This document shows, piece by piece, positions 32,302-41,546 of a stretch of DNA of 64,000 nt. The notes below the pieces were generated by a model. That model saw only the letters and a program-made list of their open reading frames with translations. It was not told the origin of the DNA and made no database searches. Within the stretch, counting starts at the first letter, position 1. The number at the start of each line of letters is the position of its first letter. Where the stretch lies: assembly GCF_014873145.1 (NCBI RefSeq), contig NZ_JADBEK010000001.1, forward strand, positions 2,604,001 through 2,668,000, given 5' to 3'. A program made the translations under genes and the position numbers. Source of the stretch: Nonomuraea angiospora. GTDB lineage: Bacteria > Actinomycetota > Actinomycetes > Streptosporangiales > Streptosporangiaceae.

Positions 32302-34305
32302 TCAGGCTTCCCTGGTGAGCAGGAGGTTGGTGGCGGGGTCAACGGTGGCCGTCCAGCCTGGGGGCACGTACGTGGTGGCGGTTTCCTCCTCGACCACCGC
32401 CGGCCCCTCGGCCGTGAAGCCGGGCGGGAGCGACGCCCGCCACAGGAAGGCGCAGCTGCGCTCCTCGCCGCCGATCACGACCGGCAGGTCCTCGCGGCGC
32501 GCGGGCCCTTCCACCGGTACGGCGGGCAGCGCGGTGTCCTCGCGCGGCACCCTGAGCGTCAGCCGGTACGTCACCACCTGGACGGCCTTGTCCGGCGTGC
32601 TGTGACCGTACCTGAGCGTGTGCGCCTCGTGGAACAGGCCCGCCGCCTCCCCGGGGGACACACCCTGCGGCACCTGGACGGTGAGCTCGAAGCCCTGACC
32701 CCGGTAGCGCAGGTCCAGCTCGTACTCGGCGACCACGCCTCCGAGGTCGACGCCCTGGGCGGTGATCTCCTTCCCGGCCTCGGCCAGCAGCTCGGCGAAC
32801 ACCTCGTCCAGCTCCTGCGGTGCCAGCCCGTCCAGGTCCGCGACGCGGGTGACCGCGAAGCGGCGCTGGAAGTCGGAGCTGAGCAGCCCGTACGCGGACA
32901 TGAGCCCGGCGTGCGGCGGGACCAGCACGGACGTGATGCCCAGCTCGTCGGCGACCGCGGCGGCGTGCAGAGGGCCGGCGCCGCCGTAGGCGACCAGCGT
33001 GTGGTCGCGCGGGTCGTGGCCGCGCTCGGTGGACACGAGCCTGATGGCGCCGGCCATGGCGACGTTGGCGATGCGGAAGACGTCCTCGGCGAGCTGGGCG
33101 GGGATCCGTTCGAGCTCCGCGGCCAGGGGCGTCAACGAGGAGATCGCCGCCTCGGGGTCCAGGGCGTGCCGGCCGCCGAGGAAATGGCCGGGGCGGATGA
33201 GGCCACGGGTGACGTTCGCGTCGGTGACCGTGGCCGCGGCGCCGCCCCTGCCGTAGCAGGCCGGGCCCGGATCGGCGCCCGCGCTGCGCGGACCCACCTG
33301 GAGCATGCCGCCGGGGTCGAGGCCGACGATGCTGCCCCCGCCCGCGCCCACGGTGGCGATGTCCACCATCGACAGCTTGACCGGGATCCGGTCGATCATC
33401 GACTCGGTGGTGATCTGGGGGCGACCGCCGGTGACCAGGCAGACGTCGGTGCTGGTGCCGCCCATGTCCATGGTGACGATGTCGGCGAAGCCCGCGGCGG
33501 CGGCCACCGCGACGGCGCCCGCCACCCCGGCGGCCGGGCCGGAGAGCAGGACGTGGATCGGCCGCCGCCGCACGTACGCGGCGGGCACGACGCCGCCGTT
33601 GGACTGCATCATCGACAGCTCGCCCATGCCGCGATCGGCGAGGGAACGTTCCAGGCGGCTGAGGTAGCCGTCGACGGTCGGCTTGACGAAGGCGTCAACG
33701 GTGGTGCTGCTGGCCCGCTCGTACTCGCGGAACTCGGCCACGACCTCGCTGGACAGCGACACGTCCAGGGCGGGCGCGACCTCCGCGGCGATCTCGCGTA
33801 CCCGCTGCTCGTGGGCGGGGTTGCGGTAGCTGTGCAGGAAGCACACGGCGATCGAGGTGACGCCGAGCCCGGCCAGCTCGGCCACCGCGTCGCGTACGGC
33901 CGGCTCGTCGAGCGCCAGCAGCGGCTTGCCCGTGGCGTCGAGCCGCTCGGGCACCTCGCGGACCAGCTCGCGGCGGACCAGCGGACGCGGCTTGCGGTAA
34001 TGCAGGTCGTACATCACGTCCCTGTCGTGCCGCTGCAGCTCCAGCACGTCGCGGAAGCCCTGGGTGACGATCAGGCCCAGGCGCGGCCCCTTGCGTTCGA
34101 GCACGGCGTTGGTCGCGACGGTCGAACCGTGCAGGAGCGGCGCGCCGGTGAGGTCCACGGCCTCCAGGCGGGAGATGGCCTCCAGCACCGCGACCGAAGG
34201 GTCGGACGGGGTGGAGAACACCTTTCCCGTGGCCGCGAGCCTCCCGGCGTCGTCCAGCAGCACCAGGTCGGTGAAAGTGCCGCCACACTCCACACCAAGT
34301 CTCAT
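32302..34305 (-). CDS. hyuA: Hydantoinase A/oxoprolinase family protein
   Basis: 667 residues from an ATG at 34305 with an excellent ribosome site (GGGAGG). An actin/hexokinase-like ATPase fold is visible: VECGGTFTDLVLLD at the start, HGSTVATNAVLERKG, MDMGGTSTDVCLV for phosphate binding and DPGPACYGRGG. It supplies ATP-driven activation for the partner HyuB. First gene of a four-gene operon (A, B, MHS transporter, FAD oxidase) with overlaps at every later junction. Only 70 bases separate it from a divergent regulator gene, which probably controls it. Confidence 0.9.
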   Translation of the reverse strand: MRLGVECGGTFTDLVLLDDAGRLAATGKVFSTPSDPSVAVLEAISRLEAVDLTGAPLLHGSTVATNAVLERKGPRLGLIVTQGFRDVLELQRHDRDVMYDLHYRKPRPLVRRELVREVPERLDATGKPLLALDEPAVRDAVAELAGLGVTSIAVCFLHSYRNPAHEQRVREIAAEVAPALDVSLSSEVVAEFREYERASSTTVDAFVKPTVDGYLSRLERSLADRGMGELSMMQSNGGVVPAAYVRRRPIHVLLSGPAAGVAGAVAVAAAAGFADIVTMDMGGTSTDVCLVTGGRPQITTESMIDRIPVKLSMVDIATVGAGGGSIVGLDPGGMLQVGPRSAGADPGPACYGRGGAAATVTDANVTRGLIRPGHFLGGRHALDPEAAISSLTPLAAELERIPAQLAEDVFRIANVAMAGAIRLVSTERGHDPRDHTLVAYGGAGPLHAAAVADELGITSVLVPPHAGLMSAYGLLSSDFQRRFAVTRVADLDGLAPQELDEVFAELLAEAGKEITAQGVDLGGVVAEYELDLRYRGQGFELTVQVPQGVSPGEAAGLFHEAHTLRYGHSTPDKAVQVVTYRLTLRVPREDTALPAVPVEGPARREDLPVVIGGEERSCAFLWRASLPPGFTAEGPAVVEEETATTYVPPGWTATVDPATNLLLTREA

Positions 34306-34375
34306 CGCGTTCCTCCCTGTTGAATGGAGAAACGGTCACATAGGCCACTATCTGCGGCAATACGTCGTTTAACCT

Positions 34376-36169
34376 ATGGAGATGCCGCACGCGCCGAGAT
34401 ATGAGGGCACGCCCCGCCCCGCCAAGGTCCCCCCTGGAGGGCCGGCCGAGGGCATGGCCGAGCCTGGGATGGCGCGGGTCTCCCCCGACGGCGAGATCCA
34501 GCCGCTCGACCGCATCGGGGCCGACCTGCGCGGGCGGCCGGTCCTGGCGCGCGCCGCGACCGCGTTGCTGCGCTCGGGACGCGACGCGGTCACATTCCTG
34601 CTGGTCGAGGGGGACGAGCTGTGGACGCACGCCTCCATGACGGTGGCGTGGGAGACGGGTGACGTGGTGGTCTCCGCGGCGGACGTGCCACCTCCGTTCG
34701 GGCTGACGCCGCGGGAGCTGGACGTGCTGACGCTCATGGCGGGCGGGCTCACCAACACCGCCGTGGCGCGTTATCTCGGCTCGAGCCCGCGTACCGTGGC
34801 CAAGCAGGTGGAGAGCGTGCTGGCCAAGCTCGGGCAGGCCACGCGCGGCGGGGTCGCGGCGTTCGCGGTGGACCACGGGCTGCTGAGGCTGCCGGTTCCC
34901 CACGGGTGCCCGGAGCTGACCGCGCTGGCGGTGGGCGCGGTGGACCGGCTGATGCGTTCTCCCGGACCGCTGCCGAGCTTCACCACCACCGGGGTGGCGC
35001 GGCGGCGGGCGGTCTCGCCATTCGAGATCGGGCTGCTGCTGCCGCTGGTCGGCGGGTCGAGCGACGACGGCGAGCAGATGCGGCGCGGGGCGGAGCTGGC
35101 CGTGGAGGAGCTGAACGCGCGCGGCGGCGTGGCGGGCCGGCCGGTGCGCACGCATGTGAGCGCGGTGGACGCCCTCGACGCGGACTCGGTCTCCGCCGGG
35201 CTCGCCGAGCTGGCCGCCCGGGAGGTGCCGGCCATCGTCGGCGGCTACCTGCTGACCGACGAGCGGGCCTCGTACGAGATGGCGGCCGACTACGGCGCCC
35301 CGTACCTCAACATCGGCACCAGCGACCTGCAGGCCGGCTGGGTGCGGCAGGAGCCGGACCGGTTCGGCCGGATCTTCCAGACCGGCCCGACGCGTGCCAA
35401 CTACGGCAAGGGCTTCGCCCGTTTCCTGCGCGGTCTGCGGCTGCGCAGGCGCAGCGTCGGCTTCGTGGAGACGACGATGCCGGACACGCAGGCGTTCAAC
35501 GAGGAGACGGCGCGGCTGGTGGAGCAGGCGGGGCTGGCCATCGACTTCGTGGTCCGGCTGACGCCTCCCTACCGTGACTGGAGCCCGGCCCTGGCCGCGA
35601 TCCGCGCGCACGCGCCCGGCGCGGTCATGGTCACCCACCACCTGGCCGAACAGGCCGCGGCGTTCCAGCGCGCGTTCGCCCAGGAGCCCTCGCCGACGCT
35701 GGTGTACATGGTCTACACGCCCGCGGTGCCGCAGTACCTGGAGCTGGCCGGGCAAGCGGCCGAAGGCGTGGTGTGGGCGACGGTCTCGGGCCTGTACGGG
35801 GACAGCAAGGGACGGGCGTTCGCCGAGCGCTTCAGGGAGCGGTACGGCGCCTCACCCGGGAGATCGGTGGCCGGGGCGGCCTACGACCAGATCAACCTGC
35901 TGGCCCTGGCGTGGTCGGCGCACGGCCGCCCGCACGACTTCGGCCTGGTGGGCCGGGATCTGCGGACGATGGTGTATCGGGGGGTGAATGGCGCGTACGA
36001 CCTGGACAGAGGCGGGCAGACGAGCGTGGCGTTCCCCGACGAGATCCTGGATCCGTCGCTGGGGCAGGCGCACCTGGTCTTCCAGATCCAGGATGGGGCG
36101 CACCGGGTCATCGGGCCGACGCCGTACGCGGAGGCCACCTTCCGCCGGCCCCCGTGGATGGTCGCATAG
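34376..36169 (+). CDS. LuxR-type HTH fused to a periplasmic-binding-like sensor
   Basis: 597 residues. A LuxR helix-turn-helix occupies about 108-153 (LTPRELDVLTLMAGG, SSPRTVAKQVESVLAKLG). From about 216 on the protein is a type-1 binding fold of the amide/branched-chain amino acid group (AmiC/LivJ-like): IGLLLPLVGGSSDDG, GAELAVEELNARGGVAGRPV, AYDQINLLALA. There is no signal peptide, so the binding domain senses a cytoplasmic ligand. Divergent from the hydantoinase operon, it is likely its regulator. ATGs at 34376 and 34382 are both possible; the second has GGAG within the first codons, and the mRNA may be nearly leaderless. Confidence 0.8.
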   Translation: MEMPHAPRYEGTPRPAKVPPGGPAEGMAEPGMARVSPDGEIQPLDRIGADLRGRPVLARAATALLRSGRDAVTFLLVEGDELWTHASMTVAWETGDVVVSAADVPPPFGLTPRELDVLTLMAGGLTNTAVARYLGSSPRTVAKQVESVLAKLGQATRGGVAAFAVDHGLLRLPVPHGCPELTALAVGAVDRLMRSPGPLPSFTTTGVARRRAVSPFEIGLLLPLVGGSSDDGEQMRRGAELAVEELNARGGVAGRPVRTHVSAVDALDADSVSAGLAELAAREVPAIVGGYLLTDERASYEMAADYGAPYLNIGTSDLQAGWVRQEPDRFGRIFQTGPTRANYGKGFARFLRGLRLRRRSVGFVETTMPDTQAFNEETARLVEQAGLAIDFVVRLTPPYRDWSPALAAIRAHAPGAVMVTHHLAEQAAAFQRAFAQEPSPTLVYMVYTPAVPQYLELAGQAAEGVVWATVSGLYGDSKGRAFAERFRERYGASPGRSVAGAAYDQINLLALAWSAHGRPHDFGLVGRDLRTMVYRGVNGAYDLDRGGQTSVAFPDEILDPSLGQAHLVFQIQDGAHRVIGPTPYAEATFRRPPWMVA

Positions 36170-36483
36170 GCGCGGGTCGCCGACCCTGCTTGGCGGATGT
36201 GGCCGCCCGGTTGGCTGCCCGGTTGGCTGCTCGGTGCCCGGCCCGGCGCGGTTCGTCCAGTGCGGTGCGTGGTGTCGGCAGCGATGGTTGAGATCCGGTT
36301 CGTCGGGTGTGGTTATGTCCCCGGGGTGGTATCGCCGAGCGGGCCAGTGCTGGCAGCAACACCCAGCGGTGCGCCTGCGCCGACGGCAGTTCGGGCGGCG
36401 CCGTACCCGCCGCGCTGCCCGGACCGATCGCCTGTCTCGCGACGCGTCCGGCCCGGACAGCCGGACGCGAAGCTGAGGAGACG
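36170..36483. other. Convergent intergenic region, no gene
   Basis: The 314 bases between the regulator and the lipase contain no supported frame. Near the left end CCCGGTTGGCTG is repeated twice in tandem. The right end carries a terminator hairpin listed separately. Confidence 0.5.
36443..36469 (-). terminator. Terminator hairpin after the SGNH lipase gene
   Basis: A perfect 10-bp stem (CGCGTCCGGC / GCCGGACGCG) with a 7-base loop begins 14 bases beyond the lipase stop at 36484. Confidence 0.55.
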
Positions 36484-37737
36484 TCAGGAGATGGTGAGCG
36501 TGCCGTCCGTGTCGCGGGCGCACGTGACGATCGCGCGGGGCGCCGCGGCGAAGGCGCCGGTCAGGCACTGGCCGAGGACCGTGTGGCCCGCGGCGTTGGG
36601 GTGCCACGACTCCTGGCAGGTCTGGAAGTAGGTGACGCAGGTGTTCGCCGCCCGCTGGATACCGATCTTGTCCCAGCCGGACAGGCTTGTGATGAACGTG
36701 CCGGACGGCCCGTCCTGTACCCGGACCGGCGTCGCGAGCGCGCCCGCCGGGCTGCCGGGGTTCTCGCAGAGCCTGGCCCCGTCGAAAGCCCTCTGGACGT
36801 CCAGCACGCGCAGGTCGGCCGCCGGGCGTTCGGCTGCCAGCGTGGCATACGCGTTCTTGACCAGGGAGCCGAGGTTCTGGGAGAACACCTGCCCAGGGGC
36901 GAGGCTCGCACGGTGGATCGGGCACCCGGCGGCGTAGCGCTCGGCGCCGAGGGCGCGGAACTTGTCGCGGGTGTCGGTGCGGCCGTCCTCTTCGTGGTAC
37001 TCCGGGGCGATGTCGGGCGGCAGCGGGTTGGTGTAGGTCTGCAGAATCACCTGGTGGGTGCCGTCGGCGTCGATCTCGGCGAGGGTGTCGAGGATCTGGC
37101 GCAGGGCCGCGGTGGTCTCGGTGGTGGCGGCGGCGACCTCGGCGTCGGTGGCCAGGTCCGAGGCGGTGCAGGGCCTCTGCGGCACCTCGCCCTTCAGATA
37201 GGCCCAGAACTCCCACCAGCCTGTCCAGGCGTCGGCGATGAAGCGGTTGGCGCACAGCGTGGCCACGTCGCCGAAGGTGAACTGGGTGTTGTTGGAGCCG
37301 AGGCCGACGAGGACGACGTCGATATCGTGCGTCTGGGCGAGGGCGCGCAGCTGATCGAGTTGCGAGGCGACGGCGCGGCCCTCGGGCCGGACGCTTGCGG
37401 GGTTGGCGATGTCGGCGGGCTGGGCGCCGGAGCAGGCGAGGTTGAAACGTTGCTGAATGCCCGGGAGCGACGCCGTGAACACCGAGGCGTTCGCCGACCG
37501 GTGACAGAAGTAGGCGTTGCTGTTGGCCGCCGACCAGCCGGGGAAGTCCTGTGCCGTACCCGAGGCGTCGACGACGGGCTGGTAGTCCCCCGCGCCCTCC
37601 CCGCTGACGAAGCTGTCGCCGAGCGCGACGGCGGCGGTGGGCAGAGCCGCCTGCGCCGGTCCACCCTGCACGACCTGGAGGCCCGCCGCGCTCACCAGGA
37701 GCATGACAGCCGCGGCGGCACGCTGAAGAAACCTCAT
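36484..37737 (-). CDS. Secreted SGNH/GDSL lipase-esterase
   Basis: 417 residues from an ATG at 37737 behind GAGGTGG. A Sec signal peptide (RRAAAAV-like start, AGLQVVQGGPAQA cleavage region) precedes block I ALGDSFVSGEGAG with the nucleophile Ser. GLGSNN is block III, and SWHPNAAGH provides the catalytic Asp/His-type block V. Conserved Cys pairs suggest disulfides, as in the Streptomyces extracellular lipase family (SCO1725-like). It hydrolyses esters outside the cell. The AT-rich upstream DNA (about 37741-37800) contains its promoter; no partner gene is adjacent. Confidence 0.85.
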   Translation of the reverse strand: MRFLQRAAAAVMLLVSAAGLQVVQGGPAQAALPTAAVALGDSFVSGEGAGDYQPVVDASGTAQDFPGWSAANSNAYFCHRSANASVFTASLPGIQQRFNLACSGAQPADIANPASVRPEGRAVASQLDQLRALAQTHDIDVVLVGLGSNNTQFTFGDVATLCANRFIADAWTGWWEFWAYLKGEVPQRPCTASDLATDAEVAAATTETTAALRQILDTLAEIDADGTHQVILQTYTNPLPPDIAPEYHEEDGRTDTRDKFRALGAERYAAGCPIHRASLAPGQVFSQNLGSLVKNAYATLAAERPAADLRVLDVQRAFDGARLCENPGSPAGALATPVRVQDGPSGTFITSLSGWDKIGIQRAANTCVTYFQTCQESWHPNAAGHTVLGQCLTGAFAAAPRAIVTCARDTDGTLTIS

Positions 37738-37923
37738 AACCACCTCATTTCCTACTAAATAAGTACGAAATGCGCATGTGTGGATCACAACATGCCGCAC
37801 CAACGGCGTCAACATTGCTCCTGCCGAAACGGGACTCCGCCGAGCCGATCTCGTCGGCGTACGCTCAGGTTGACGATTGCCGCGGTCGGGGGGCAGGCCG
37901 GCCGGTGACAGGATGCCGCCTGC

Positions 37924-38334
37924 TCAGGCGATGCTGATCAGCTTGATCAACTGCTGCCTGAACTGCTCGTAGTCGTCCACGGCGCCGAGCAGTTGCTCCG
38001 AGGTGCGCTCGGCCTCGTGGGCGAGCGCCAGGGCCGCGGTGCCCGTCTCGGTGATGGTCACCGAGACGCGCCGCCGGTCCCGCTCGTCGGCCCGCTTGCC
38101 GACGTATCCGGCGTGCCGCAGGTGCTCGATCGTCCGGCTCATCGTCTGGTCGGTCACGCGGCACAGCCCTGCCAGCTCACGCTGGGTGAGCGGCCCTTCG
38201 GCCAGGTGATGCAGGGCGATCAGGCCGGCGTGAGTCAGCCCGTGGGCGGCGAGGAATTCCTGGAAACGCCCCTCCACCAGGCGCGCGGCCACCGACAGCA
38301 GCCGCCCGGTGGGCCAGGAGTCGATGTCGGCCAC
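37924..38334 (-). CDS. MarR-family transcriptional regulator
   Basis: 136 residues with the winged-helix pattern LTQRELAGLCRVTDQTMSRTIEHLRHAGYV and the wing DERDRRRVSVTITETG (shown as separate motifs). It starts four bases after the stop of the upstream membrane-protein gene, so the two are co-transcribed. The large inverted repeat over the start of that membrane gene (39351-39391) is a plausible autoregulatory site. Ligand unknown. Confidence 0.87.
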   Translation of the reverse strand: MADIDSWPTGRLLSVAARLVEGRFQEFLAAHGLTHAGLIALHHLAEGPLTQRELAGLCRVTDQTMSRTIEHLRHAGYVGKRADERDRRRVSVTITETGTAALALAHEAERTSEQLLGAVDDYEQFRQQLIKLISIA

Positions 38335-38338
38335 CGGC

Positions 38339-39358
38339 TCATTGTCCCACCCCGCGATCGTGAACCGGCTCAGGAGGTCGCCGCCTTCTCGCGATCGCCA
38401 GGCAGAGCCAGATCATCGCGGCCAGTACGGCCACCAGGAGGTATTCGATCGCCGGGATCCGGCCCACGGCCGGCACGCCGGACAGGTCGTGGCGCAGGCC
38501 GTACACCAGGAGGGCGCCGAAGGCGTACGCCAGCCCGAGCGCCCAGCGCACCACTCGCGCCAGCCCCAGCCCGTGCATCTGGGTGATGACGAAGACGCCG
38601 AGGAAGCCGAACAGGAACATGGGCCACGCCCCGTCCGGTCCGCTGGTCATGACGGCGACGAGCGTGCCGTGGACGGCGACGGCCAGCTCCAGGGTGAGGG
38701 TCCACCACCGGTTGGTGTGGGCGCGGGTGAGGAACAGACTGCCCTGAAGGAGCAGCAGGAACATGTAGAAGAAGCCGATCAGGTGGCCGCTGGTGGCCTC
38801 CATGGGGTGGTACCAGAAGGTGTAGACGGCCGCCCAGCTGAACAGGTAGCCATGGTAGCGGCGGGCGAAGCGCGCCACCTGGGCGCTGATCGGCAGCGGC
38901 CTGCCGAACAGCAGGCCGCGCCGGCGGTTCTCCATGAGCAGGACGACCACCAGCAGCAAGATCACCGATCCCTGGGAGCTGAAGATGGACACGTCCTGGG
39001 CCAGGCCGTCGTAGAACAGCTGCGTCTGCGCCATGTGCAGGGCGATGAAGGCCGTGTTGACGCCGAGCGCCATCACGTTGACCGGATGCAGGCCGCGCGA
39101 GTAGCGGCCCACCCTGGTCTGCGCGTAGAAGATGAGGGCCCACAGGGCGAGCTGGTGGGCGGCGTAGGGAAGCCAGGCCGACAGCCGGGTCCACACGGTC
39201 GGCTCGGGCAGCTTCCAGTAGTACCAGGATGCGCCCTGGTCGGGCAGGAGTGTGATGCCGTGCAGGCGCTGGCCGAGCAGCCAGATCAGCCCGGTGATGA
39301 GGGCGCTGGCCAGCACGCCCGAGGTGAGGATCCGGCCCACGCCCCAGTTGTTCAGCAT
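38339..39358 (-). CDS. Polytopic membrane protein of unknown function
   Basis: 339 residues from an ATG at 39358. About ten hydrophobic segments are visible, for example ILTSGVLASALITGLIWLL, VILLLVVVLLM, LIGFFYMFLLLLQGSLFL and LLVAVLAAMIWLCLAIA. Several His residues lie in or near helices (ALHMAQTQL, WYHPMEATSGHL, QMHGLGLA), which could indicate haem or metal contact, but I recognise no family motif. It is co-transcribed with a MarR regulator. A regulated membrane enzyme or transporter is possible; I assign no function. Confidence 0.6.
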   Translation of the reverse strand: MLNNWGVGRILTSGVLASALITGLIWLLGQRLHGITLLPDQGASWYYWKLPEPTVWTRLSAWLPYAAHQLALWALIFYAQTRVGRYSRGLHPVNVMALGVNTAFIALHMAQTQLFYDGLAQDVSIFSSQGSVILLLVVVLLMENRRRGLLFGRPLPISAQVARFARRYHGYLFSWAAVYTFWYHPMEATSGHLIGFFYMFLLLLQGSLFLTRAHTNRWWTLTLELAVAVHGTLVAVMTSGPDGAWPMFLFGFLGVFVITQMHGLGLARVVRWALGLAYAFGALLVYGLRHDLSGVPAVGRIPAIEYLLVAVLAAMIWLCLAIARRRRPPEPVHDRGVGQ

Positions 39359-39391
39359 GCTGACTATTATGCGAATGCTCAGTCTGCTGAA
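39351..39391. promoter_or_regulatory. Large inverted repeat over the membrane-protein start
   Basis: TTCAGCATGCTGA (39351-39363) is mirrored by TCAGTCTGCTGAA (39379-39391): 11 of 13 positions pair, with a 15-base spacer. It covers the start codon of the membrane-protein gene, so binding by the co-encoded MarR protein would block expression. Confidence 0.5.
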
Positions 39392-39614
39392 CAAATTTGC
39401 GGGAGAGGGCGGCCCTCCGGCCTGCCGGCTCCGCATATGCCTTTGTGGAGACCGTTATCGTGCTGTTCGACCCGGGAGCATGCTGTCCAGGAGTTCGCGG
39501 GCGTAGCGTGCCGATGAGCCTTTCGCAGTGCGCAGACGCGCATGGGGCGGTCACCGGCGTCAAGGGCGAACGCGATCGGGGGCAGGATTCGCCACCGCGC
39601 CGCTGCCGAAGCCT

Positions 39615-40766
39615 TCATGAACTCGTGAACGGTCCCTTCTCGGTGAAGGCGTACCGGGCGAACCGCTCGCCGATCAGGCGGTGGGTGGCGGTGTCCGGGT
39701 GCAGGGCGTCGGGCAGCGGGTGCTCGGCGGCGTCGTCCTGGCCGTAGAGCGTGGTGCCGTCCAGGTAGTGCAGGTTCGGGTCGTCCGACCGTTGCCCGGC
39801 GATCTCGGCCAGCGCGTCGCGGATCACCCGGAGGGTCAACTTGCCCTGCGCCTGCTCCTCGCTGCGGCCGGTGGCGACGAACCGGACGTGGTCGGTGCCG
39901 AGCGTGTCCGGGTCCACCGCGCCCGGCCCCGGGGTGTCCTCGTGGATGCCGCAGAAGATCGGCGAGGCCAGGACGAGCGGAGTGGTCGGGTGGCCGTCGC
40001 GGATCGTGTCGAGGAAGCCGTGCACGGCCGGCACGAAGGTGCGCAGCCGCATCCCGTCGAGGTTGACGACGTTGATGCCGAGCTTGAGGCTGATCAGGTC
40101 GGCCTGCGAGTCGCGGATGACACGGGCGAGGAACGGGTCGAGCAGCGCGCTGCCGCCCAACCCGAGGTTGCGCAGGTCGACGTCGCCGAGCCGGGCCGCG
40201 ACGGCGGGCCAGATCCGGGTGGGCGCGCTCGCGTTCGACCCGTGGCTGATGGAGCTGCCGTGGTGCAGCCAGACGCGCCGTGCCGGCTCCACGGGGGCGA
40301 CGGGCGCGTCCGACCAGAGCTCGATCAGCTCGACCGACTCGTTGTGGGGCAGCCAGATCTCGACGAGCTTGTCGCCGCTCGGCAGGTCGCTGAACGTCGT
40401 GGTGTGTGACGGGCCGGGGCGCAGCTCGGTGGCGCCCGTGCGCAGGTCGGCCTCGATGACGTCGCCGCCGTCGAGCACGCTGCTGGCGACGGATTCGCCG
40501 TCGACCACCAGGTCGACGGCGCCCCGCGGCCGGTCCGCGCCCCGGTAGGCCACGCGCAGGGGGTGGGTCACGAGCGAGACGGTGCGGGCGGCGGTGGTCA
40601 CCACCACGCGGACGCCCGAGGGCTGGCCCTCGACCATCAGGAGCTGCGGGTCCGGGAACCGTTCCCGGACCCAGCCGGGAAGGCGGTGGGGGCGCAGGCC
40701 GCGCGCGGTGCGTTCGAGCTCGGCGGCGCCGTGCACGAACGGCGCGGTCAGGGACGTGCTGGGCAT
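39615..40766 (-). CDS. SGNH/GDSL hydrolase with N-terminal beta domain
   Basis: 383 residues from an ATG at 40766 with GGAAGAG upstream (an ATG at 40790 would add eight residues). The first 165 residues resemble the jelly-roll module of carbohydrate-esterase-like SGNH enzymes. The catalytic domain has HHGSSISHGSNA (nucleophile Ser), NLGLGGSALLDP, LGINVVN and DALHPDTATH (Asp/His). No signal peptide, so it is cytoplasmic. Related enzymes deacylate sugars or small esters. The TetR regulator ends 30 bases upstream on the same strand, so it is probably the controlled gene. Confidence 0.78.
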   Translation of the reverse strand: MPSTSLTAPFVHGAAELERTARGLRPHRLPGWVRERFPDPQLLMVEGQPSGVRVVVTTAARTVSLVTHPLRVAYRGADRPRGAVDLVVDGESVASSVLDGGDVIEADLRTGATELRPGPSHTTTFSDLPSGDKLVEIWLPHNESVELIELWSDAPVAPVEPARRVWLHHGSSISHGSNASAPTRIWPAVAARLGDVDLRNLGLGGSALLDPFLARVIRDSQADLISLKLGINVVNLDGMRLRTFVPAVHGFLDTIRDGHPTTPLVLASPIFCGIHEDTPGPGAVDPDTLGTDHVRFVATGRSEEQAQGKLTLRVIRDALAEIAGQRSDDPNLHYLDGTTLYGQDDAAEHPLPDALHPDTATHRLIGERFARYAFTEKGPFTSS

Positions 40767-40796
40767 GACGTTCTCTTCCTTCTTCTCCATGAGTGC

Positions 40797-41381
40797 CTAC
40801 GGGGCGGCGGCCGGGGCGGTCGGCCATGCCCGCAGGAGGGCGTCGAGCGCGTCGATCGTCCTGCGCCACGACACCTCGGGGGCAGGTTCCCTGTGGTCGA
40901 AGCTGCCGATGTGTTCCAGTGAGAGGTAGCCGTTGATGGTGCTGCCCAGCAGCCGGGCGGCGTGGACGCGTTCGCTCGGCGGGACGTCGTAGTCCCGCAG
41001 GACGGCGTCCGTGAGCGCGACGACCGTCCGGGCGGCGTCGGAACCGACGACCGCGGGCCCCGCCCGGCGCTGGAGCGCCTGCCATCGACCGGGACGATCA
41101 TGGGCGAACGACCGGTGCGCCTGAGCAAGCCCTTCAAGCGCGGGGCGACCCGCCCGGCCGGCGACGGCCTCGGCGATGCGCGCGGCCAGCTCCCCCAGCG
41201 CGATGGTGCTGATCCCGTCCAGCAGTGCGGCATGGTCACGGACGTGCGAGTAGAGGCTGGGCGTCCGCACACCGAGGCGCCGTGCGAGCGCCGACAACGT
41301 GACCGATTCCAGGCCGTGCTCGTCGGCCAGCACCGCCGCCTCTGCGACCACGGAGCCTGGGGTGAGCGGAGCACGGTTCAT
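40797..41381 (-). CDS. TetR-family transcriptional regulator
   Basis: 194 residues. N-terminal DNA-binding region VTLSALARRLGVRTPSLYSHV with a preceding helix (SVVAEAAVLADEHG), then an all-helical ligand domain with the WHG-like layout of the TetR C-terminal class. It heads an operon with the SGNH hydrolase. The perfect inverted repeat TAGGCATTCGCCTA, 20 bases upstream of its ATG, is the likely operator for autorepression. Confidence 0.85.
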   Translation of the reverse strand: MNRAPLTPGSVVAEAAVLADEHGLESVTLSALARRLGVRTPSLYSHVRDHAALLDGISTIALGELAARIAEAVAGRAGRPALEGLAQAHRSFAHDRPGRWQALQRRAGPAVVGSDAARTVVALTDAVLRDYDVPPSERVHAARLLGSTINGYLSLEHIGSFDHREPAPEVSWRRTIDALDALLRAWPTAPAAAP

Positions 41382-41400
41382 ACTGCGAGCCTACACCCTT

Positions 41401-41414
41401 TAGGCATTCGCCTA
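41401..41414. promoter_or_regulatory. Probable TetR operator
   Basis: TAGGCATTCGCCTA: perfect 5-bp arms around a 4-base centre, beside a TATA-containing stretch that may be the -10 element of the TetR promoter. Confidence 0.5.
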
Positions 41415-41546
41415 TATGCAGAAGGGGACGCGTTTCAGGGACGGTCTCACCGCAGGCACGGGGGCAGGATCCGCCCCGGTCCGACGGCTCGGCCTGACGG
41501 CGAAGAAACTCGGACGGCGCCGATCCCGCCCGGGCGACCCTCCGAC

